Source: Umbilicaria muhlenbergii (lineage: Eukaryota > Ascomycota > Lecanoromycetes > Umbilicariales > Umbilicariaceae). Taken from it: a stretch of 64,000 bases of DNA. Numbering within the stretch: position 1 is the first letter of the stretch; every line of letters begins with the position of its first letter. Location of the stretch: the NCBI GenBank assembly GCA_000611775.1, contig KK106981.1:2913211-2977210 (forward strand), in the 5' to 3' direction. Under the pieces are notes generated by a model. That model ran no database searches. It had not been told where the DNA came from and was given only the letters and a program-made list of their open reading frames with translations. This document shows, piece after piece, positions 58,486 through 64,000 of the stretch. The translations under genes were made by a program, and so were the position numbers.

Positions 58486-59350
58486 TCATAGACCCACCTG
58501 TAACGCGCTGTCTACCGGATATGACGCTAGATTCGCAGTATTGTTATAACTGCTGCTAGTGACGCCATTTTTTAGAAAGCATTGGCTCTCAGAGGGAAGC
58601 CATCCCACCGCATCACACCTGGCAGATGAATTCGCCGTTTGCACCAGTTGGTTCGTGTAGGTGGCACAAGCGCCGATGCATGCATCGAGCGAATCAACTT
58701 TCGAAAGAATCTGAAGGTCCACCACGCTCGGGTTGCCGAAGGCTGCGCCGGCGGCATAATCCGTGCTACAGCGAATCGTGTACGCAAGTTTGGTTCCATT
58801 GACATTGAAGGGTTGGCTGGTCCCCGGCATCGAGGGGACGTATGTCGTGCCGTCGGCCGCTGGACAAGCAGTTGCCGATGGCGAGGATGAGCTCGTAGTG
58901 GTTGTGGAAGGAACCGTACTGGAGGTTATGGTCGTGGAGGGGCTGTACAGCACCGGAGATATAATGAGCGAATTCTACGGGGGCGTAGCTGTCATTCAAC
59001 ACTCACCTTGCGGATGGGGTGGGAGCGGCATTAGAGGTGTTCTTCCGTTGTGCCGCCAGCCCCCCTCCGACTCCCCCTCCTATAGCAGCACCGAGAATAA
59101 CGACAGCTATGATGACAATCAATGCCCAGAACCCGACAGGCGATAAACCGCATATTCGACGCTTCCGGAGAGGTGATTCAGACGGGTCTAGCTCCTTCAT
59201 GTCGTCGTGTTTATATGGCATCTCATAATGAGGCGGGACGACTTCGATGCCTTGTTGAACAGGGATATCATGTCGACTTGACACAACTTCGAGACCAGCA
59301 GGAGCACGGACTTCGAGACCAGCAGGAGCGGTATTATTGAAAGCACTCAT
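58486..59350 (-). CDS. Single-pass membrane protein with possible Apple/PAN-like ectodomain
   Basis: Exons 59350-59007 and 58942-58486 give 266 residues. The 64-bp intron (GTGAGT...TGTACAG) joins APTPSA to SPSTTITSS. The N-terminal half is hydrophilic with a small direct repeat (GLEVRAPAGLEVV), followed by a basic stop (LRKRRICG) and one membrane segment (FWALIVIIAVVILGAAIGGG, about residues 75-98). After a Ser/Thr-rich stalk comes a domain with six or more Cys (IRCSTDYAAG, LDACIGACATYTN, RCDAVGWL, CFLKNG), which looks like the fungal Apple/PAN-like fold. The arrangement (short cytosolic N-terminus, stalk, Cys-rich ectodomain) is common in Dothideomycetes. The ligand is unknown; carbohydrate or protein binding is inference. 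Confidence 0.75.
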
Positions 59351-59740
59351 CGCTGAACAGGAAAAAGAGCAGGTAATAGAAGTTCAGTTAGAACAAAAGC
59401 TTAAGAACACGAAGAAGGTATTGAGAGTACACAACAAAGAAAGTTGCAGATGGAGCTGCACATATACAAGGGGGACCTCGTAAGCAATGAGCCTTGCGAG
59501 ATCCAGCCTGGAGGGGATCCGGAAGATGGATTAGTGCAGCCTCGTAACAACATTGATGCAGTATGTATGTTCTCACTGGTCGAAGACCAACACTGGGCTT
59601 GCTTATTTGCGGCACAGCACAAGGGTGATGTACTCGGGAGCCTATCGGTTCTAAAATTCCCGACATATTTTTCCGAACAAGCTGAGATTTCGTGGCACGT
59701 TTATAAATAACAATGATCCATGGCCTTGCAGCCCAGCCTA
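59351..59740. other. Spacer between membrane-protein gene and kinase-like gene
   Basis: Promoter side of the membrane-protein gene. Nothing else is recognised until the MITE at 59741. Confidence 0.4.
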
Positions 59741-59803
59741 ATCGTGCCACGCAACTACGTAATATTCTTCGCATATTAAAGAACATTAGTTGCGTGGCAC
59801 GAT
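59741..59803. mobile_element. 63-bp pogo-type MITE with 17-bp inverted repeats
   Basis: Starts ATCGTGCCACGCAACTA (59741-59757) and ends with its exact reverse complement (59787-59803), flanked by TA at 59739-59740 and 59804-59805. The ends resemble those of the pogo element at 15159 (ATCGTGCCCCGCCCC), so a related transposase may have mobilised it. The TA plus the first base of the element form the stop codon of the kinase-like gene. Confidence 0.8.
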
Positions 59804-61662
59804 TACACGTCTTCATTGTAATCGTCGAAAGGGAAATGATCTCGCACGGCGATTCTGTCACTTTCGGTGCTCGAGTGTTCTAACATTCCGGACTTGATCG
59901 TTTGCACAAGAGCTTTGGACTTCTCCAACTGCTCGTCGTCTGGCACCCAGCCAAGAGCATCTGTGCCTAAAAATTCCCTCATCTCCTCCAGCTCTTGCAT
60001 CTTTTCATCTTCCTGATTGTATTCGTCAACGCATTGCTGTAACTCGTTATCTGAATACTTCACCGGACATTCCGCTGATTCTTTTCTACCCTTACCACCA
60101 GCGGTTGTCGAGCCTTCGTGTCCCAAAGGCATTGGCCACTTGCTCTGGGCCTGGATAATCGCATACTTGAGCGACAAAGAGCCGCCCTCCCAGGGTGTTC
60201 CCGCGCGATCAAATAATTTAGCTCGGAGCATAGCATTTTCGTCCCTTAAAGCGTCGAAGTGGTCTGGCATGTGCCGCATGGTCAGGGCAGCATAGTAGAA
60301 ATGGACGACGCGTTTTCGCATCGTCTCACGTACGGCCTGTTGCTCTACGGAGTCAAGATTTTGGAAATTGTCTGGTAACTTTATCTCTGGCTTCGCCAGT
60401 CTCTCCGACAAGGGATCACCCCAATTCTGAAAGTACTTTGGTATGCCTGCACATAGGCATAGGGGCAGTACGACCGCATGCTGCCAATCGATGATCCCGA
60501 CGATTTCATTCGAGTCGGAAACTAAGATGTTACTGGGCGAAAAGTCTGGATGACGAAGAACTGGGCGAGAGAAGCGGTATGTAGATGAGATGTCGAGATG
60601 TGGCGCCAATCTGAGGTAGCTAGAAAGAAGTTGAGCGTGCGCAGTCGGCGACATCTGCCGGAACCCATGAATTTCGCGCAAGTATCGTTCAACGTTCAGG
60701 CGGGGCTTGCCATACTGCTTGCAGAAGTCGATCTCGCGCTTTGCTGGGGCCTCAAAGCAAGGGAGAAAGCTAGTCCCTACATTACTCATGTCATCAGTGT
60801 TGGACCAGATTTCGGCAGCGTCGAGCCAGCTGGCAAGTCTTACATGGACCACGGTCAACGTCTAATGCCGCACGTTCCCGGTACCACCACTCGTACTGGG
60901 CAGTTGGGCCAACGACAATCTGATCTGCTGCTTGCGGAGTGCCAGATACAGGAATGGCGTACTCTGAGCCTGTAAGGTCCTTGCGATAGTACAGACTCCC
61001 ACTTGCGGGCAGCTGTATCTTGAGAAATTGCTTCTCCACTTCTACTATTTGCCTCATTATCTTCACACGTGCCTTCATATCCATCGTGAACCACCGCTCA
61101 CTCAGCATCATCCCTTCAACCTTCTCTAACAGGAGGTACTCTGTACCAACGGGGTTCATATTGACGGAGGAGTAGCCGAGGACTTTTGGGACTGGAACGC
61201 CATGGTGACGCAGGAAACCAAGAGTTGCGGCTTCACTAGCAACGGCATAATGCGCTGGGGCAGTTGTACGGAAGGGCAGTCTGGCAAGGACCGTGTAGCC
61301 ATCAGTAAACGTAGCCTGGAGAACACGGTTGAAGCCTCCTTCAGCGAGTTTCGTGATTGACGCTAGGTCGGAGACGGCCCGGCTCACAGAACGGCATATG
61401 GTGGTTGCGAGGGCGTCGACATCGAACTTCAAGCAACGCTCAGTGCGACGACGCTCCTCATTGAATCTGCGTTGTGAGAAATTGTCAGCCTCATCCCTTC
61501 AAGGAAATGTGCAAGCCTCTCGTGATCAATTGGCTTTTGGGCATACAAGAAGCGTCCACCTGTGTACTCGAACAGATCACTGCTCCAAGAGCTTATCTTC
61601 CTGCCTGGACTCAAGTTGCATGTTCCCACGAGTATGCGCGGAAGGCTTGACAAAGGCCTCAT
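59803..61662 (-). CDS. AIM9: AIM9-like kinase-fold protein (APH family), probably mitochondrial
   Basis: Exons 61662-61547, 61466-60844 and 60776-59803 give 570 residues. The joins read YTGGRFL-FNEERRRTERC and DRGPW-TSFLPCFEAP. The N-terminus (MRPLSSLPRILVGTCNLS) is Arg/Ser rich and lacks acidic residues, as in mitochondrial presequences. The kinase fold shows LAEGGFNRVLQATF (nucleotide loop), ARLPF (Lys/Arg strand), HPDFSPSNILVSD (catalytic loop) and GIIDWQHA (metal-binding Asp). This is the aminoglycoside phosphotransferase-like family to which yeast AIM9 belongs, whose loss affects mitochondrial inheritance. The C-terminal 100 residues are acidic and Glu/Gln rich. A second copy begins at 63651 in the opposite direction. 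The stop codon is shared with a MITE end. Confidence 0.85.
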
Positions 61663-62778
61663 TGCCCCGAATAAGGGAATCTTTCCGAGGGCTCTCCTTC
61701 GTGCCGGATCGGTGGTGTACGCTTATCAGCTTGACGCCAATCGCCAGCCTTCATCAAGTTGATACTGCGTGCTCTTAAGAGGACAAGTGACATGCAATCG
61801 TCGCTCAAGTGGTCCTCGATGCCGCTTTGCCATAGGTTTCCAACAAGTGCCGTCATGCTCGCGGGCGACACCCACGCCTTCCACTTGAGCCATTCGGTGG
61901 AGAAATTTGACAGCGGCAAGGGTCAATCGAGGGCCAACACATATAGTCAATAATGGTGAGAAGAATCATGACGACAGCAGCGATGTAGAATTGGAGCATT
62001 CTACATAGCCTAATTGTCGGCGTTCACTGCGCCTGTGTAACGGTCACGGAGCGCATAAAAGACGGTTACCGTGCGAGTATAAACCATGTGACTGTGCTTG
62101 TGCCAAGGCGGACAAACAATACTCCGCTTCGAACACCATTGAGTCGGCTTTGTCTGGTGATCTTATCCCGAGGTGTGTTTACGCAGCTCAACAATGAACG
62201 ACTGAGTTGAACTGGAGGCTCACTACCTGAAGTGATCCATGTCCAAACTTCTTTGTCATTATTGTCTCCTAGCTAGGATAGGTATCAATCTGTCGTCTCC
62301 TCGACACCGGTATCCGTTGGGATAGCCAGACAATGTCATGATACCTACCCTTTGGTGGAATGGTATGTTAGAGTGCTGTTTCCATCCTAGCTGGTTCGCT
62401 GACTTTTCTGAATTCGGCACTGCATTTATCGATTGGTCCTTATCGATTGGCAGATAGAGACCACAAGCTACCAACTATTCATATATGCTTATTGTTGTAC
62501 GAGGGAGCCTTGAAGGAAGCAGCCTTGAACGTAGATTTAATAGATTGCTAAGCTCTTCCCATGTTGAATGGAAGTACTTGGGTTACACTCCTTGTCGGAC
62601 CCGTACATCCCCGGATACATGAACTCGTTTCCCGTGGTCAAAACATCAACCCTTGTGCCACAAACATCCAACTTTCTCCTAGCGCCAGGGAGCTGTGACT
62701 ACGCATGCAAGAATCAGGAGACATCTTTGAGAGCCTCTTCCGCAGCCTCTTCGAGGATCTCTCCATCGGGCTCAGTAT
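61663..62778. other. Intergenic, no supported gene
   Basis: Upstream side of the first AIM9-like gene. Frames up to 86 residues lack family features. Confidence 0.4.
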
Positions 62779-63081
62779 CTACTGGAATATACATGACGGC
62801 GATGACTGCGTGTGTTCTCCGTTCTTGTCACGCCATTGTTTGATAGTACTTGGGATTTTACCGGCATTCGGCTGTAGTTGAAACTTGTGGCATTCCTTAT
62901 CTTCATGATTGATGACGCCGTCGTAGTCCCAGCGGACACCGTAGCGAAGGAGATCGGCAGCGGTTTTGGGCCAGACAGTTTTGCCTCTGCTTATGGTGGG
63001 TTTGAAGAACTTTCTGAGGTCTGATGGGTTTGACGAGATCACTTGAACCACCCCGAAGACCTTCTTAAAGAAGTTTCCCAT
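62779..63081 (-). CDS. Small hypothetical protein, 100 residues
   Basis: A single frame from an ATG at 63081, beginning MGNFFKKVFGVVQVISSNPS and containing PKTAADLLRYGVRWDYDGVI and EDKECHKFQLQPNAG. The mid part reads like a folded protein. A TATATAA-type box lies about 155 bp upstream (near 63238), which supports expression. No family recognised, and a further 3' exon is possible. The N-terminal Met-Gly could be a myristoylation site, which is speculation. Confidence 0.45.
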   Translation of the reverse strand: MGNFFKKVFGVVQVISSNPSDLRKFFKPTISRGKTVWPKTAADLLRYGVRWDYDGVINHEDKECHKFQLQPNAGKIPSTIKQWRDKNGEHTQSSPSCIFQ

Positions 63082-63650
63082 AGCGAGAAATGGAGAGCCG
63101 AAACCGACGAGCCAACGTTGACGAATAGAAGCAAAATATAGGGCCCAAGTAATGAATACACTGCTATCTCAAAATCGAACTGAATTGACTGTAAGAGCGT
63201 AAGGAAGGAAGCAGAACTCGGAGGCCTTAAGGGCTCTATATAAATGGATGGAGCGCATGCAGAGGGCCCCTGTAGCAGTCACCTACAGGGGAGGCATGTA
63301 GGGAGCGCCCATGCACCGTTGTCAGTGTTGCAGTAGTCCTGGCACCCTAACTTCGCACATAGAAACAACCGCAGTGCTTTGGCCTTGGCGGCGGCAAACA
63401 AAGGTTTATCGAGCAACTAAGAATTAGAACTGGAGTAGCGGCCGGACAGGAGAGACTCCTCAGACTCCAATGAAAGCAATCCGAATGCTTCGGTTCGCTT
63501 GTGTCTGGTACCTCGTATACGGAAGTAGCTTGGCTTTGGCTGTGAAGTGATATCAGGTCCAAACTCTAGTGCCAAGATATTAGCGTCAAACCTGGGACGG
63601 AAATGAAGAATGCCCATTTCTATGGGATTACCTACAGACATTCAATCGTC
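63082..63650. promoter_or_regulatory. Divergent promoter region with TATA box
   Basis: Lies between the small minus-strand gene and the plus-strand AIM9-like gene. A TATATAAA-like box near 63236-63246 fits the minus-strand gene. Confidence 0.5.
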
Positions 63651-64000
63651 ATGCTGACAACGGCAAATCCAACGGGCCCTTCTCTTCTGTACTATTATCG
63701 GCATGTTTTCAAGCTCGTTCGCTCATCAGGGCATCTCAATCCTCTGAAGTATGTCGCTTGCGCTTCGAGACGCCGTTCTCGCCGACACAGTTCATTCGCT
63801 TGTACGAGGTATCATTCTACGATGAGTGAGCTCGCATCGACCTGCTCGAAACCCGACAAGGAGCTGTTCACCTATACCTCTGGTCGCTACCTCTACAACG
63901 AGAAGCTTCGGCTTGCAGAGAGACATGTTCACTTTGATGTTCCAGCACTTAAGGATATCGCCGCAAAGTGTGTCGGCCGACGAAGCGTTACACGCATTGA
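63651..64000 (+). CDS. Second AIM9-like kinase-fold protein, 5' part only
   Basis: Open from the ATG at 63651 to the right edge (116 codons). A long Arg/Ser-rich, acid-poor leader (HVFKLVRSSGHLNPLKY, then RRRSRRHSSFACTRY) suggests mitochondrial import. The conserved block DKELFTYTSGRYLYNEKLRL and AERHVHFDVPALKDIAAKCV lines up with SDLFEYTGGRFLFNEERRRT and ERCLKFDVDALATTI of the gene at 59803-61662, with no intron at the matching place. The kinase core lies beyond the window. Confidence 0.75.
   Translation, partial: MLTTANPTGPSLLYYYRHVFKLVRSSGHLNPLKYVACASRRRSRRHSSFACTRYHSTMSELASTCSKPDKELFTYTSGRYLYNEKLRLAERHVHFDVPALKDIAAKCVGRRSVTRI

Noticed and set aside
1-64000. CRISPR arrays, bacterial operons, ribosome-binding sites, tRNA or rRNA genes
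   Set aside because: The tandem repeats here lack unique spacers and the gene structure is eukaryotic; no tRNA cloverleaf or rRNA segment was recognised by eye.

Overview
The window is a gene-dense stretch of nuclear DNA from a filamentous ascomycete (Pezizomycotina; a Dothideomycete is my best guess). The evidence is short GT-AG introns of about 45-160 bp with CTRAC-type branch sites, fungal-specific families (Sld7, HUS1, DUF7918-type, GH128-type wall proteins, fungal NACHT-ankyrin proteins), a Fot1/pogo transposon, and nonsense changes that look like repeat-induced point mutation. Exon limits below were worked out by hand from splice sites and frame continuity. Joined lengths are divisible by three wherever a full model is given.

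Left part (0-14.4 kb): a GH43 glycosidase with a membrane anchor, an Sld7-type replication-initiation protein, a four-exon C2H2 zinc-finger protein with internal repeats, a small low-complexity protein, and a multipass membrane protein with a GC-AG intron. A whole Fot1/pogo DNA transposon (15159-17077) follows; it has perfect 73-bp inverted repeats and a TA target duplication. Between 17.6 and 24.1 kb are two large minus-strand genes: a 1,000-residue fungal protein of unknown function, and an ankyrin protein with an N-terminal domain like those of STAND proteins.

Middle (25-46 kb): a quinone-reductase-like MDR protein, the checkpoint clamp subunit HUS1 (with a 13-nt exon), and then 10 kb with few genes. 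That stretch holds direct and inverted LTR-like repeats, minisatellites and a 71-bp tandem array, followed by the decayed N-terminus of an intradiol dioxygenase. Next come a secreted GH128-type glucanase-like wall protein, a GPI-anchored secreted protein and a DUF7918-type nuclear protein.

Right part (47.8-64 kb): a RING-containing SNF2 ATPase is divergent from an eight-exon NACHT, zinc-finger and ankyrin receptor-like gene. That gene ends in near-identical 99-bp ankyrin repeats and is cut short in the last one. Then come a membrane protein with a possible Apple/PAN ectodomain and two head-to-head AIM9-like kinase-fold genes; the second runs off the right edge. A 63-bp pogo-type MITE lies against the stop codon of the first kinase gene.

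Three functional groups stand out. Genome maintenance is represented by Sld7, HUS1 and the SNF2/RING ATPase. Wall and surface functions are represented by GH43, GH128, the GPI protein and the PAN-like protein. Candidate non-self recognition is represented by the two ankyrin/STAND genes and the 1,000-residue protein next to one of them. The last group is the best place to look for an undescribed system.
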